A stretch of DNA of 64,000 nucleotides from positions 496,001 through 560,000 of the forward strand of contig KE546969.1 of assembly GCA_000442125.1 (NCBI GenBank). Reading direction: 5' to 3'. This DNA comes from Opeltia flavorubescens (taxonomy: Eukaryota > Ascomycota > Lecanoromycetes > Teloschistales > Teloschistaceae). Shown here piece by piece: positions 40,040 through 53,035 of the stretch. Numbering within the stretch: the stretch's first letter is position 1; each line of letters starts with the position of its first letter. The notes under the pieces are model-generated. The model had not been told where the DNA came from. It was given only the letters and a program-made list of their open reading frames with translations, and did not search any database. The position numbers and the translations under genes are program-made.

Positions 40040-40330
40040 TAAGCTATAACGGATTTATCTAGAGTATTAATTATTAAATAGCTAGTATAAATTCGTCTAT
40101 TCGATTTTAGCGTTCGATATATATCTAGGAAGTAGTATTTTATACTAGATAGTTTTTCTAAAAGGCTACGAGCACCTTTAAATAAAAAGGATAAAAAGTT
40201 AAAGGTTAATATAAATAATATTATTAATATAAAACTAAATATTATATATATTAATAGTATCCGTATTTTTTTAATAGCTATAAGAGAATTCCTAAATAAA
40301 GCCGTATATATACTAGAGGATTTCAATTCT
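40040..40330 (+). pseudogene. G2 RNase H C-terminal / connection remnant
   Basis: Plus-strand reading ITDLSRVLIIK*LV*IRLFDF then SVRYISRK*YFILDSFSKR matches the segment TDLPGALVTRW...IRLFDFDVRHIPGK...ADGLSRR of fungal Gypsy elements. The 95-codon open frame on the opposite strand is an accident of AT-rich antisense sequence. Confidence 0.7.
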
Positions 40331-40849
40331 AAAAAATCTAAAAAGATTATATAATATTTTATAATACTATAAAAATCTATAAAATTCTTAAAAAAAAACT
40401 TTTATAAATTTAAAAATTATATATTATAATTTCTTATATAGAGCCGCTATTTATTTAAATAATTAGATAAGATATATTTATTAAAAAAAGTTGTAGATAA
40501 TATTAATAAACGGTAGAAAATACTAAAAGCGTTATATAATAAAAGCGGGTATTAAAAGCGAGAAAATTTCTATTAACGCGCTATAGTAAAATATTAGTAG
40601 AAGAATATATAGAAAAATACTAGTAATTATATTAAAATATAAAGGAAATATTAATTATAATATTTAAACAAGTAAAAGAAAACTTTATATTTAATATAAA
40701 TATAAATAATATAAAAAAAAGTTAATATCGATACTATATATATACTAGTATATAAAAGTAAATAATATTTATTTATTATATACAATAACTTTTTAAATTA
40801 AATAAAAGGAAAAGTAGTATTTACTATAATAATAAAAAAAATTATATAA

Positions 40850-41200
40850 TTCCTCTATAAAGATATTATCTGCAGATATAATTACTTTAAGGAAATAATA
40901 ATAGATAAAAATCCTAAAAATAAAAGATTTATAAAAATACTAATAAAAAAATATAAAATAATATAGATACTTTTATTATTATACTATTTATAGGAAAATA
41001 AACTTATTAAATATTACTATCTAATAATATTAAATACGCTACTTAAAATAATAGAGGGAGGAATAATAAATTAGGTACGCTATTTCTATATAATTCTATA
41101 AATAAATCGAATAGTAATTAGAGCTTTTATTAATATAATACTATATTATATTTTATATAAATATAATACAGTATTATCAATTAAATTTAATATTCTAATT
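40850..41200 (+). pseudogene. G2 integrase core remnant
   Basis: Plus-strand reading FLYKDIICRYNYFKEIIID then NPKNKRFIKILIKKYKI and, further on, IIEGGIIN*VRYFYIILQ and INITPYYILYKYNTVLSI. This is the integrase core and the following TPYYLxYGxxxxLPIE segment of fungal Gypsy elements. Catalytic region degraded by stops. Confidence 0.75.
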
Positions 41201-44200
41201 CAGTAAATTCTTTTATAGGATATTATACAAACTATAACTAATTTTTTTACTATTAAAATAAAGTAATTAGAATAAAAAGAAAAAGACTTTAAAAAAGCTA
41301 TTATATATTTATAAAAAATATAGAAGTAAAATAAAAAAATCTAAAATAAAAAATATTAAATTAATAATAATAGGATCAATAATAAAAATATAATATTTAT
41401 ATATAATATAAAACTAGAAATATTATATTTATATAAGCTATTCTTTAAATAGCTAGAGCTATTTTATATAATAATAGTAGATTATAGAAAAAAATATTAT
41501 AAAGTCGAAGAATTAAATAGGATATTAATATTAGGAACTATTACTAGTATTTAACTAAAGAAATTCTATTAACGTAATACTATAAACGATATAATAATAA
41601 AAGATAATACTATAAATAAAATTATATAAATAAAGTAATAAATTAATAGTATTAGTATTATAATACTATTACTAGATCTAAATATACTAGTAGATTTTAT
41701 AAAAATATAAATACTAAATACGATAGTTACTAAATAATTTTATACTTATACTAATTCCGATTTAGTTTAGATTCCTATACGCGGCGTTCAATAAAGTATA
41801 AAAATTCGCTATTGACTAATTTAATAAGAGCTAATTATATAAAAATTTTTATTACTTTAATTATTATAATTATTTTTTAAATATATTTAATAATAGATCG
41901 AATAGTATATAATCTCTTTTTAATAAATATATAAACCTTTATATTAAATATTTCCTTTAATATATATTATATAATACTAGTTATAATTATTATAGATCCT
42001 TAATAACGTATATTAATCCCTATTATAAGCGGGTAGTAGATAATATATATTATATACGGTAAATAACGGTTTAATAATTTAAATACCTTTTATAATTATA
42101 TAAAAATATTTTAAAACTTTAATCGTTATAATATAATTTATACTATTTATAATTAGTTTGTATACTATACAAAAAATATAAAAAATAAAATTTTTACTTT
42201 TTATAATCTAGTAATAATAAACCCGTTTTATTATTAATATAATAAAAATAATAAAAAGTTATAAATTCTATTTAAAATAGTAATTTTATATATATATACT
42301 ATTTAAAAAAAGATTAATTAGATTAAAAATACTATTTTAAATATATAGCCGGAAGCGAAAAATAAAAGTTTTATTTATCCTAATATTATTTATAATACGA
42401 TAACTATAATATATAAAACTATAAAAAATATTTTAAACTATATAAAAATAAAAAACGCTCTAATTAATTATATCTATAATCGAATATTAAATCTAAAAAT
42501 CGGTAGACGTATAACTATTAACCCTATAGCTAGAAACTAAAAAAGAGTTATATAAAAGCGTTAAACTACTTTATTAATAATAATAGTACCAGGCTTTAAA
42601 AAGTATAAACTATATATTAATAGTAAAAATCTTATACGCCCTTTTATTAAACAAAAACAGCTAATTAAATATACTAAAACCATCGATCTAATTACTATTT
42701 TATCTAATACTAACAGCTTATTATAAATAAAACGAATTAAACCTTTTTCTATTCTAGATATATAAACGGTATATTTTAGAATAAATATATTTTTAAACGT
42801 TAGTAGTATATAAAATTAATAGAATACTACTAGATAATTATTAATACTAGAAGGGTTTATATAAACCCCACTTATATTATTATTATAAAAAATTACTAGT
42901 AGGTTATCTAATATTATTATAGAAAGTATAATAAATATAATATTTTCTTTTATAATTATACTTAATACGGATTTATTTAAATTAGAGCTAGAAACTAGCC
43001 TAAAAATTTTTATAAAATCCTATCGTACTATAATAGAAAATTTATATATTAAAAACTCGCAAATAAAAATTAGTTTTATAAAAAATAAATATAATTTTTA
43101 TTATAATCTAAACAACGAAGAAGTAAAATTTATTTCTAGTAGTAATAATAGTAACAGCTTTTAGTATATATATAAAGATATTTTAAATAGTTTTTATACT
43201 CGCTTAAATATAATAAAATATATTATAACTCTTTAAACTATTAAAATACTTAAAAAAGTAATTTAGGTTATAACTAGCGGTAAAAATAATATTATATACT
43301 ATATATACCTAGTAAAACTCAATAGAAAAATTAGCCTATAAGTAAAAAAACTGAATTTTATATAATTAATAAAGCGATTTATTATAATATAATATTAATA
43401 TAACCGATAATATATATTAAAATCTAATAAAAAAATATATTAATAATTTCGTAAAATATATCGTCTATATTATTTAAAGGATATATTATATATTTTTCGT
43501 TTTAAACTAATAATATAGCTATATTTTACCTTTAACGCCGAAGCTATAATAAGTAATTTTAGATATAGTTAGATAATATCTATTTTTAAAACCTATAGTA
43601 ATATTCCAATTAAAAAAGTTTTTATATATTTAACTAAATATTAGGCCTATAAAAAGCTTGAAATAGAAATCGAAATATATAAATAGTATTTATAATATAT
43701 TAATAGTTATAATAATCTTAAATAGTTTTATAATAGCTTATATATATAGATTTAATAATTTATTTAAAGTAACCTATTTTTTATATTTTTTATAGTAACT
43801 TTTACCCGTATAAAAATTAGCGTTTAATCTTCTACCTTTATTATATAAAATATATACAACGTAATAATTTTATAAAGTTCCGTTATATTAATTTAAATAT
43901 TTCTCGTTTACTAAAAAACTATAGCGCGAACTAGATATAAAGTACTATAATACTTATTAATAAAACAGATAATAATTATATAAAAATATTATTAGAAGGT
44001 AAATACTAGTTTAAAAAATAATAAAATCGTTTAAAATAGCGCGGTTTTAAAACTAATAGAAATATTTATTAAATTAAAGATAATATATATACTATAAATA
44101 ATAAAAAAGATTTTAATAACTAGATTTCGCTATTATATAAAGCTGGAATAATATATATCTCGATATTATATAATCTCTATAATATAAAAGGACTATCGAG

Positions 44201-44427
44201 CGGGTTATATCGTATAGTACTACTATAATATATCGATAGCTAGAAAAATAATAAAACTTTAAATATTAAAAATAATAGTATATATATTATTTTTATTTAT
44301 ATATATCGAAAAATAATTATTATACCTAATAATCTATGAAAATATTTAAATAAATATAGTATAGTATTTTTTTTATATCCTACTATAATAGAATTAATCA
44401 AAATACCTATTTTAAATATATTAGTTA

Positions 44428-44432
44428 ATCGC
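44428..44432. repeat. Target-site duplication of G1, left copy (ATCGC)
   Basis: ATCGC directly precedes the first base of the G1 5' LTR and recurs directly after the 3' LTR at 52113-52117. Five base pairs is the usual Gypsy duplication length. It has no CpA or TpG inside, which explains why RIP left it unchanged. Confidence 0.85.
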
Positions 44433-44689
44433 TATTACAGTTGGCAATAGTCTAGTTTATTATAATATTATAGAACCGTCGTATAGCTTCGGCTAAGACG
44501 TTATATCGCTATATTATACTAGTAGGAAAGAGGGCCTTTATAGTTAAGGGAATTCCTTTTAATATTTATAGCTCTTTAAATATTAATATATATATATTCT
44601 CTATATATAGCTCCGTATATATAATAATAGAACGCTAAACTATTACTTATACTTTTATATAGTTTCCCTACTATTATATCCTTTTTATA
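44433..44689 (+). repeat. 5' LTR of G1
   Basis: 257 bp. It begins TATTACAGTTGGCAATAG (TG to TA at the tip) and ends CTTTTTATA, where the other LTR ends CTTTTCACA. Confidence 0.93.
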
Positions 44690-44845
44690 CTTTAATATTT
44701 CTATTTTTTATAAAANGTAGTTTAATTATATTACGAAGCTATAGTATAAAGTAATAATAGTAATACTATACTTATAACTAGATTATAATCGCTAATAAAT
44801 ACGGTTATATTATAAAATAACGATATAGATAAGCTTATTAGCGAC

Positions 44846-45600
44846 GTTTTAGATATAGAGATTTAAGCCTTTAAAGTAGAACGAGCTCTAGTTTATTAGT
44901 AAAAAAGGTTAGAAATATTAAAAGCTAAAAAGGAATTAAAATTTTTAGAGCTATCTATTATTATATATTAATAATAAGCCTTTAAAACCCTAATTAACGA
45001 TTTTAAATATATTAAAAAGTAGAAAATAAATAAAAAATTAAAGTTAAAAGTTCTTAACCCTATTTAATATAAAAGTAAAAATTATACGGAGTATATATTA
45101 TTTAAATATAAATATAAATACATTTTTAAAATTCGTCTAGTTATATATAAGACGGAAGCTTTAAAGATTTTATTTAATACGAGCTACCTCGATTACTATC
45201 TAGCGAATATATAAAACTAAATTAAAAAAATAAATTTAAATACTAGATTTAAAATAATTTAAAAGGAATAATTAAAATTTTTATTAAATTAGCTCGACTT
45301 TTAAACTATCCGCGGTATTAAAATAATATTATAATACTTTAATATAAAATATTATAATAAATAAAATATTCTTTTATTTATTAAGTATTTAAAAAATTTT
45401 AAAGATTATATAAAAAAATTTTTATTAGATTATATTTAGGTAAATATTTTAAGAAACGCCTTTTAAAGTAATATAGCCAACGAAATATTTAAAATACCTA
45501 ACCTTTTAAAAATACGTTAAAGGATTATTAATTAAATAATTAAAATTAAATCGATTTAATTATAATATTAAACGTATACTAGTTATAGTAATATAAATAT
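44846..45600 (+). pseudogene. G1 gag remnant
   Basis: Plus-strand reading from 44,846 gives a charged, Lys/Leu-rich product (VERALVY**KRLEILKAKK, later TSYLDYYLANI, LDF*TIRGIK and ILLFIKYLKNFKDYIKKF) with the layout of a Gypsy capsid. It is in another frame from the RT/integrase region. I do not see a preserved CCHC knuckle. Confidence 0.55.
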
Positions 45601-46239
45601 TAAAATATTAAGTTTTAAAAGCTATAAAAGTAGTTAAAAAGGATAAAATCTATTTAATACTATTATACTAGCGATTAATATAAATATAATAATAACTAAT
45701 CGTAAAAATTATAAAAGCTAGTATAATTTCTAAAAGCGTAGTTTAAATAGTAGCCGCGGATTTTATAAGAATAACGATATATTAATAATAATTACTTACT
45801 AGAGGTATAGTAAAAAAAACTATAAAAAACCCGATTACCTTTATAAAGATAAAAAGGGAAAAGATAAAATCTAGTAAATATTACTTTTATACTATTAGAT
45901 CGCTAATAAATAAAGCTACAGATATTTTATTTAATTATAAATATAACTATTTAAAAAAAAGGATAAAAGATTAAATTAGCTATACTTATTAATTATAGTA
46001 TAAATCTAAATTTTATATTATAATACTATATAAAGGAGCTAAAGCTATATAATAACCGTAATATTAAAGCGCTAGTTAAGATATTAAATAATATAAATTT
46101 AATTTATTTTTAAAAATATAAACTTCTAATTAATTTTATTAATTTAAAAAAAGAATCTAGAATAATAATAGATAAATACGTTAAAGCGAATATTAAATCT
46201 TTTAATATTATACTTAACCTTTTATAATTATATTAATAT

Positions 46240-47500
46240 AATCTAGATATTAATTAAGTATATATATAATAGATATAGCGCGATTTTAACGTTATTTTAA
46301 TAGGAATAAATATTAAACTAATCTTAATTAAAGAATTAGGATATTTATTAAAAATAAAAGGATTTAAATAGTTATACCTTTTTAATATAAAGTTATATAA
46401 TAAAAATAATATAATCGCTCTATATAATATTAAAGAGGCGATTTTATTTAAAAAGTATACTAATTTAAAAAGGGTTTATAACTTTTAAAAAGTTAATAAA
46501 CTTTTTAAATACTTTATAAATAATTATACTTTTAAAATAATAGGTAATCTATTATTTAAACCTTTATATAATCTTTTAATTATTAAATTAAAGATTTTAT
46601 AAACTTATATTAATAAGAATTTAGTAAAGGGGTTTATCTATTATTTAATATTATAAGCTAACGTTTTAATTATATTTATAAAAAAAAAAATAGTAGTTTT
46701 CGCTTTTATATTAACTATTAAAAGCTAAACTAGGTTATTATTAAAAACTAGTATTTTTTTCCCCTAATATTAGAAGCTTTAAATAGACTATATAAAGTAA
46801 TAATCTTTACCTATCTAGATATTTAGAATACTTATTATCGTATTAAGATTTAAAAAGGCGATAAATAAAAAATAATATTTTATACTTATTATAACTATTT
46901 TAAATATTATATTATATTATTTAACTTAATAAATACCCCGACTACCTTTTAAACGTATATTAATAATATTTTTAAAGATTTTTTAAACCTTTTTATTATA
47001 GTATATATAGATAATTTATTAATTTATTTTAAAAATAAAACCGAATACCTAATATATATATAAAAGGTTTTTATAAAGTTATTATAATATAGGCTATATA
47101 TTAAATTAAAAAAATATTTATTTAATATATATAAAGTTAGATTTATAAAATTTATTATTTATTTTAATAGTATTATAATAAAAGAATTTTATATCGAATA
47201 TATAAAAAATTAATCCCTCTTAAAATTATATTATAATATATAATATTTTTTTAAATTTATAAACTTTTACTAATATTTTATTAAAATATTCTCGCGGGTA
47301 ATACTATCGTTAATATTTTTATTAAAAAGCGGTAATAAAAGGAAATTTAATATTAAATTTATTTTAATTAAAAAAGTAGTTAGTATATTTAAAACGTTAA
47401 AGAAACGTTTTATAATAGCGCTTATTTTATAATAATTCGATTATATATTCTAGATTTATATTAAAATAAATACTTTAAAATATATTATTTTAATAATTAT
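46240..47500 (+). pseudogene. G1 reverse transcriptase / RNase H start remnant
   Basis: Plus-strand reading FTYLDIQNTYYRIKIQKGDK, then LINTPTTFQTYINNIF, then at about 46,997-47,030 IIVYIDNLLIY, is the Gypsy RT core (TKLDLRGAYHRIRI, NAPATFQ, VYLDDILIYS) with one catalytic Asp turned to Asn. After it, VRFIKFIIYFNSIIIKEFYI and INFY*YFIKIFSRVILSLI match the RT thumb and the F..YRRFI..FS.I..PL segment before RNase H. The frame changes once near the A-run at 46,681. Confidence 0.85.
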
Positions 47501-48879
47501 TTTATAGCCTTTTAATACTAGTATATAAATTTATTAATACCTTATTACTTACTAGTTTTAAAAAAAAAAAATAACTAAGCGTAACTATAATATCGGGGAT
47601 TTAAAAATACTAGCTATTATTTATACTTATAAATAGTAGCGATATTATATTAAAGGGGCCTTTTATAAAATAGAGATTATTATTAATTATATAAATCTTT
47701 ATAATTTTTTTACGAAAAAGAAGCTTAGCTATAAAAACGCTAGATAATAAAAATAGCTAGCTAGACTAAATCTAGATTTAAAATATAAATCGAATAAGTT
47801 AAATTCTATTAATATAATATTATAAAAAAGCGATTATAAAGTATTTAAAGTTTATATTATTTTTAATATTTTAAACTAAAAGTATATCTATTTAATTCTA
47901 TACTTTAAAGAGTTTTAGAAAAATTTTAAAAAAAGTGTAAAACCGATTATAGGTCTTTTAAAGATCTAGTACTACTTATTTAAAACTTTTATAAAATAAA
48001 ATAAAGATAAATCTAAAAGCTTATAAAAAATTTTAAATAATATTAAAGAGTCGTTAAAAAGTAATAAAAAAAGCTATTTTAATAATAAAATATTATTAAT
48101 TAATTTTAAAAATATTTAAAANAGTTTTTAAAAATTATTTAAAAATATTAAAACCGTTATTAAAAATATTTAAAAAACGATAGTAATATATTATATAATA
48201 AAGAAGGTAAAGGCTAATATTTCTAATAAAAAAAATAAACTTTTAGAGAATACCTCTAAATATAGATTTTTAATAAAGGGTCGCGTATTTAATACCTATA
48301 TAAAGGAGTATAATAATATTATATTATTTATACCTTTTTATAATTAAAGGATACCTTTAATATTAGTAGAAAAAAAAAATAAAAATACTTTAAAAAGTAA
48401 TATAAAAGCGTCGACTCCGCCTTTTATAACTAAAGAAAAATCTTTTAAAATAAAAAAGAAGTAGATATTAATAAAAATTTATAATTTTAAAATATATAAA
48501 AAGCTAAAAGCTCTTTATAAACCTAATACTACTATATATAATAATATTTAGTTAGTTCCTTTAAATAATTTTAATAATTTTAAAAACTTATAATTAAGGC
48601 GATAAATTATTAAAAAAGCGGCTTTAAAAAATATATATAATATACTCCCGCTATTCTTCTACTATATTATAAAAGGGTTTTAAAAGCTCGATAATATAAT
48701 TAAAAAATTAATATTTTTAAAAAAAAAATTATTTAATAATTCGTTAAGTATTTATATAACGCTAAAATAGTTTAATAAAAGCTATAAATAGTATTAGAAT
48801 TAAAAATTACTCTATTATAATAAAAAATAATATTTATTTTTTAATATAATTAGATAAAAGGCTTTTAAATATAATTATA

Positions 48880-49420
48880 ATAATTTTATAATAGGTTACT
48901 TTAACTATAAAAAAATATTAGAGCTTATTTACTAAAAATACTTTTAACTAGATATAATAAAGAATATTAAGTACTATATATATACCTATAATATATACTA
49001 CTAGATAAAACCTATAAAATATAAGCTATATAGCGAAATATAACTACTAAAAAGACTTTTAAAACTATTTAATAATTTAATTATAGATTTTATTACTAAC
49101 CTACCTTTATATAAACGCCTTTATATTATATATAATTTAATTTTTATAATAATCGACTATTATATAAAACTCGTTATATATATCCTATATTAAATAATTA
49201 TAACTATAAAAAAGCTGGTGGATACCTTTATTAATAAGATATATAGCCGTTATAATATATCTAAATCGCTAGTTTCTAATTAAAGGATTTTTTTTATTTT
49301 ATAATTTTAATCTACTCTTTATTATTATTTAAAGATTAAATATTATTTAAATACTATTTTTTATCTATAAACCGATAGGTAAATTAAATAATAAAATTAA
49401 ACCTTAAAGTAATTTTTAAA
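48880..49420 (+). pseudogene. G1 integrase remnant
   Basis: Plus-strand reading LIIDFITNLPLYKRLYIIYN, then IIIDYYIKLVIYI, then SRYNISKSLVSN*RIFFIL and STLYYYLKIKYYLNTIFYL, then TDR*IK. This follows the Gypsy integrase core (DFITGLPPS, VVVDRFTK, IVSDRGSIFTS, HPQTDGQTER). It is in the same frame as the RT active site at 47,000. Confidence 0.85.
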
Positions 49421-51841
49421 AAGTTTTATTAACTATAATTAGAATAATTAAAATAAGTAGTTATTTTTTATAGAATTTATATATAATAATAATAAGTATA
49501 CTTCTACTAATATAACACCGTTCTTCGCCGCTATTAATAGATATTTTAATCTAGAAAACGATATTTAAATTAATAATATTAAAGGTAATATATTTAAAAT
49601 ATATTAATATATTAAAAAATATATATATATATATATTTAGCTTAAAAGCTAATAAAAAGTAATAATAAAAAAATAATCTAAATATTATAATTAAAAGTAT
49701 TCTATAAAATCTTTTACTATTAATAATATAATATAATTAAATAGGCGTAATATTAAAATAAAAAAACTATTAAAAAAATTAGATTATAAATTCTATAAGC
49801 TTTTTAAAGTAATAGAACTAGTAAGTTTATAATTATACCACTTAAAATTTCTAGTATTAATAGGTTATATCTATCCTATTTTTTATATCTCTTTTCTCGA
49901 ACTATATATAATAATAAAAAAAAAAAATAAAAAAAATCTATTACTTCTATTTATTAATAGTAAAAAATAATATAAAATAAAAGAAATATTTAATTTAAAA
50001 TAATATTATAAAAAATTATAATATCTAATAAAATAGTTTAGTTATAATTTTAAAAATAATAGCTAGTTTAACACTAAAAAAATATCGGAAGCTAGTAAAT
50101 ATATAAAAGACTTCTATTATATATATCTTAAAAAACTACTAAATAATAATAAAAAGGGCTTTTTAAAAAAAAATAAAAAAAAAGGATAAACTATAACTAA
50201 ACTATATATAAATATATAAGTAAAGTAATAAATAAAGTAATAAATAATATTAAAAATATAAAGTAGTAATAAAAATAAAACTTTATATAATTATTAAAAC
50301 TTACTAGTAAAATATATATTAGAAAATATATATTATAAAGTATATTATTAAAAAAAATTAAAATTAAAAAAAAGTTTTATTAAAATATAAACTTTAAAGT
50401 TATAATTATTTAAANGCGATATANANCTAAAANTANAATATAAAAATAAATATATAAAAATAAATATTAAAAATAGATATAAAGCGCTAAATAAATATAA
50501 AATTATATAATAATACTACCCTTTTTTACTTCGCTCTTATTAATAGAGGAAAGATTATTTTTTTTAACTAAATTTAACTACTCTTTTTTAATAATTAAAG
50601 AATTTAAGTAGTTTTAGTATAAAATTAACGCGTAAAGTAGTATAAAAGAAGTAAATATATAGTAAAATATATTATATTAATATTTATATTAATTAATTTT
50701 TTTAAAGTATAGATAGTTTTAATAATATTAAAGGTACTAATAATTTTCTTTTACTATATTTTAGCTTTTTTTTAAATTTTAATTCGTTTATAATTAAAAA
50801 AGATAATAGCGCGTGAATAGTATATAATATATTATTTTTTATTTTTATTAGTAATATTAGTAGTAATAGTAGTAAAAATTATTTTATTAACTATTAAAAT
50901 AAATTTTTAAAAAATTTATATAGATTAAAAAAACTACTATAATATATAAATTTAATATATTAGCTTATATTTTTTTTAAAGTTTAAAATAACGCGTATAA
51001 TATTTAAAGCCGACGCTAAGTTTTATATAATAAATAAAAGTATAATAAATAGTAAAATTATTCTTTAATTATTTTTTATTAAAAATTATTAAATAGTAGT
51101 ATTAAATAAGCGATATATACTCTAATACTAGCTTTAACGTATTAATAATAATAATTCTTTTATAAAACTAGAGTATTTAATAATATTAGAGTATCGAGCG
51201 CTTATATATTTTAAAAAGTTTTTTTAATTATAAAAGTTTTAAAAGCTTTAAAATCTATAATAAAAAATATAAAAGTTAGAGAAAATTTATAAAAAAATAG
51301 AGCTAGTAAACGAAAATAAAATATAGTAAAAATAATAAAAACCTAAATTAAAGAATAAATTTATATTAGAAAAGAAATATTTATTATATACCTATAAATA
51401 ATAAATAGAATTATATTATTTAACGCGAGGTCTATAATACTAGTAATATAAATTAAACTATTTAAAATTTAATAGCTCTAATTATTTATAATTATTATAA
51501 TATAGTATAACTATTAAATAAAGTTATTAAACGATATTAATTTCTATAAATATATCTCAGCGCGAGTATTTAATAAATACTAAAAGGTATTAATAATATA
51601 CTATAGCGCGATAACTAATACTAATATTAATACCGAATAATCTTTAATATATAAAATAAAACTATTTATATATTTTATATATAATAATAAGACGCTTTAT
51701 ATATAAATATATATTAGTATCGCGTACCTTTAAATTATTAATTTAACTAATATATATCTAGGTATACACGCTTTATATAAAAGGCTTAGCTATCTATTAT
51801 ATATATATCGCCTAATTATAAAATAGTAAAGATATTATTAT

Positions 51842-51855
51842 AAGAAAGAGGATAT
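51842..51855 (+). other. Polypurine tract of G1
   Basis: AAGAAAGAGGATAT lies directly before the 3' LTR (starts 51856), the position of the plus-strand primer in LTR elements. Confidence 0.7.
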
Positions 51856-52112
51856 TATTATAATTAATAATAGTCTAGCTTATTATAATATTATAAAGCT
51901 GTTATATAACTTCGGCTAAAACGTTACATCGCTATATTATACTAATAAAAAAAGAGGTTTTTATAGTTAGGGGAATTCCCCCTAATATTTATAGCTCTCT
52001 AGATATTAATATATATATATTCTCTATATATAACTCCGTGTATATAATAGTAGAACGCCAGATTATTACTTATACTTCTATACAGTTTCCCTGTTATTGT
52101 ATCCTTTTCACA
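51856..52112 (+). repeat. 3' LTR of G1
   Basis: 257 bp. The first 15 bases differ from the 5' LTR at five positions, all C/T or G/A. It ends CACA, keeping the CA terminus that is mutated in the other LTR. Confidence 0.93.
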
Positions 52113-52117
52113 ATCGC
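52113..52117. repeat. Target-site duplication of G1, right copy (ATCGC)
   Basis: Perfect match to 44428-44432; G2 sequence resumes after it. Confidence 0.85.
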
Positions 52118-52505
52118 CGTTTATAAATATCGCCTACTATATTTAAACAGCGGGATATTCTATTTAAAAGCGATAATAAGAAGCGTTTAAACTTAATAAT
52201 AGCTATTTATAAAACTAGTATAAAATATATTTTAATAAATATAGCCCTAGTAGAAAAAACTAAATAAGAAATATTTAATAAAAAGTTATTTTTTTATTAT
52301 CGCGAATATAATATTAGCTTTAATAATATATTTAATAATAATAACCCTTGAATCTTTAAAGTAGTGGCTATATTCCGTATAGCTAAAAAAAGCGCTTAAA
52401 AAATACTAGCGATAGTAATAGAGAATAAAAAAAAAGAATATATAAATTAATAGATATTAATTGTAATATATTTAAAAAGCGAGTAGTAATTAAAAGAAAA
52501 TATTA

Positions 52506-52767
52506 TATTATAAAGCTAACCTAATAATAATTAGATTAACTCGTAATATTTAATATATATATATATAATACGCTCTTTAAAATAATCTTTTTAAACTTTA
52601 TTTATATATTCTTTTTAACTAGATTAATAGATATTCAATTTACTATATATATTACTACTTATAACGTTTATTTTTATATATTTATTTTCCTAGTACCTAT
52701 TATATATAATATACCTTTTATATATTCAGCTCGATTCTACTATAAAATTATATTTAATACTTTTACA
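52506..52767 (+). repeat. 3' LTR of G2
   Basis: 262 bp, matching 35097-35356; it keeps the terminal ACA. D1 sequence resumes to its right. Confidence 0.88.
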
Positions 52768-52984
52768 CTAGTTTTTACTTTTATAAATAAAATATTAATA
52801 AAAAATTTATTTAATTTTAAACTTTTTATTATTATTAATTATAATTAGAGATAAAAAAATATATTAGCGCTAATAAAAAATAGTATTAAAGTTAATAATA
52901 GGCTTTGAATATATTATAAATATTATATTTTAGATTTTTATAATAATTAGTAGTTTTAAATACTAGGCTAATAATTTAATATAT

Positions 52985-53035
52985 TTGATAATTTTAAAAG
53001 GGCCTGATAGTTATTATTTAATTTTTTTAAAAATA
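52985..53035 (-). pseudogene. D1 post-integrase segment remnant
   Basis: Minus-strand reading KKLNNNYQALLKLSN resembles the KKLD..x.GPFKV motif after the integrase of Gypsy elements. The same segment is at 62,501-62,550 in D2. It sets the orientation of family D. Confidence 0.5.

Larger units (their letters stand above)
44433..52112 (+). mobile_element. G1: full-length Gypsy-type LTR retrotransposon (7,680 bp) nested in G2
   Basis: The two LTRs are both exactly 257 bp (44433-44689 and 51856-52112) and flanked by the duplication ATCGC. gag-like sequence starts near 44,846; RT and integrase lie in one frame at about 46,760-49,400. The element interrupts G2 about 390 bp before the G2 3' LTR, so it is the younger insertion. 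Stops are from C-to-T/G-to-A changes, and no long deletion is evident. Confidence 0.92.
35097..52767 (+). mobile_element. G2: Gypsy-type LTR retrotransposon with nested insertion of G1
   Basis: LTRs are 35097-35356 and 52506-52767 (about 260 bp; TATTATAGAGCTGACC versus TATTATAAAGCTAACC at the start, TATA versus TACA at the end). Removing G1 and one target duplication leaves about 10 kb. Plus-strand order is gag-like (about 35,900-37,700), protease (about 37,830), reverse transcriptase (about 39,150-39,700), RNase H (to about 40,220) and integrase (about 40,850-41,200), the Ty3/Gypsy order. A purine-rich stretch (AAAAGAAAAT) precedes the 3' LTR. I found no convincing target duplication at its ends. 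Confidence 0.85.

Noticed and set aside
40039-40326. 95-codon open frame on the minus strand within the AT-rich block, hydrophobic product
   Set aside because: The opposite strand carries the clear RNase H/connection remnant of G2 (IRLFDF...VRYI). The frame is open only because the antisense of RIP-mutated sequence happens to lack stops.
35092-52772. Target-site duplication for G2
   Set aside because: The five bases before the 5' LTR (ACGAG) and after the 3' LTR (CTAGT) do not match even allowing for RIP changes; none is claimed.
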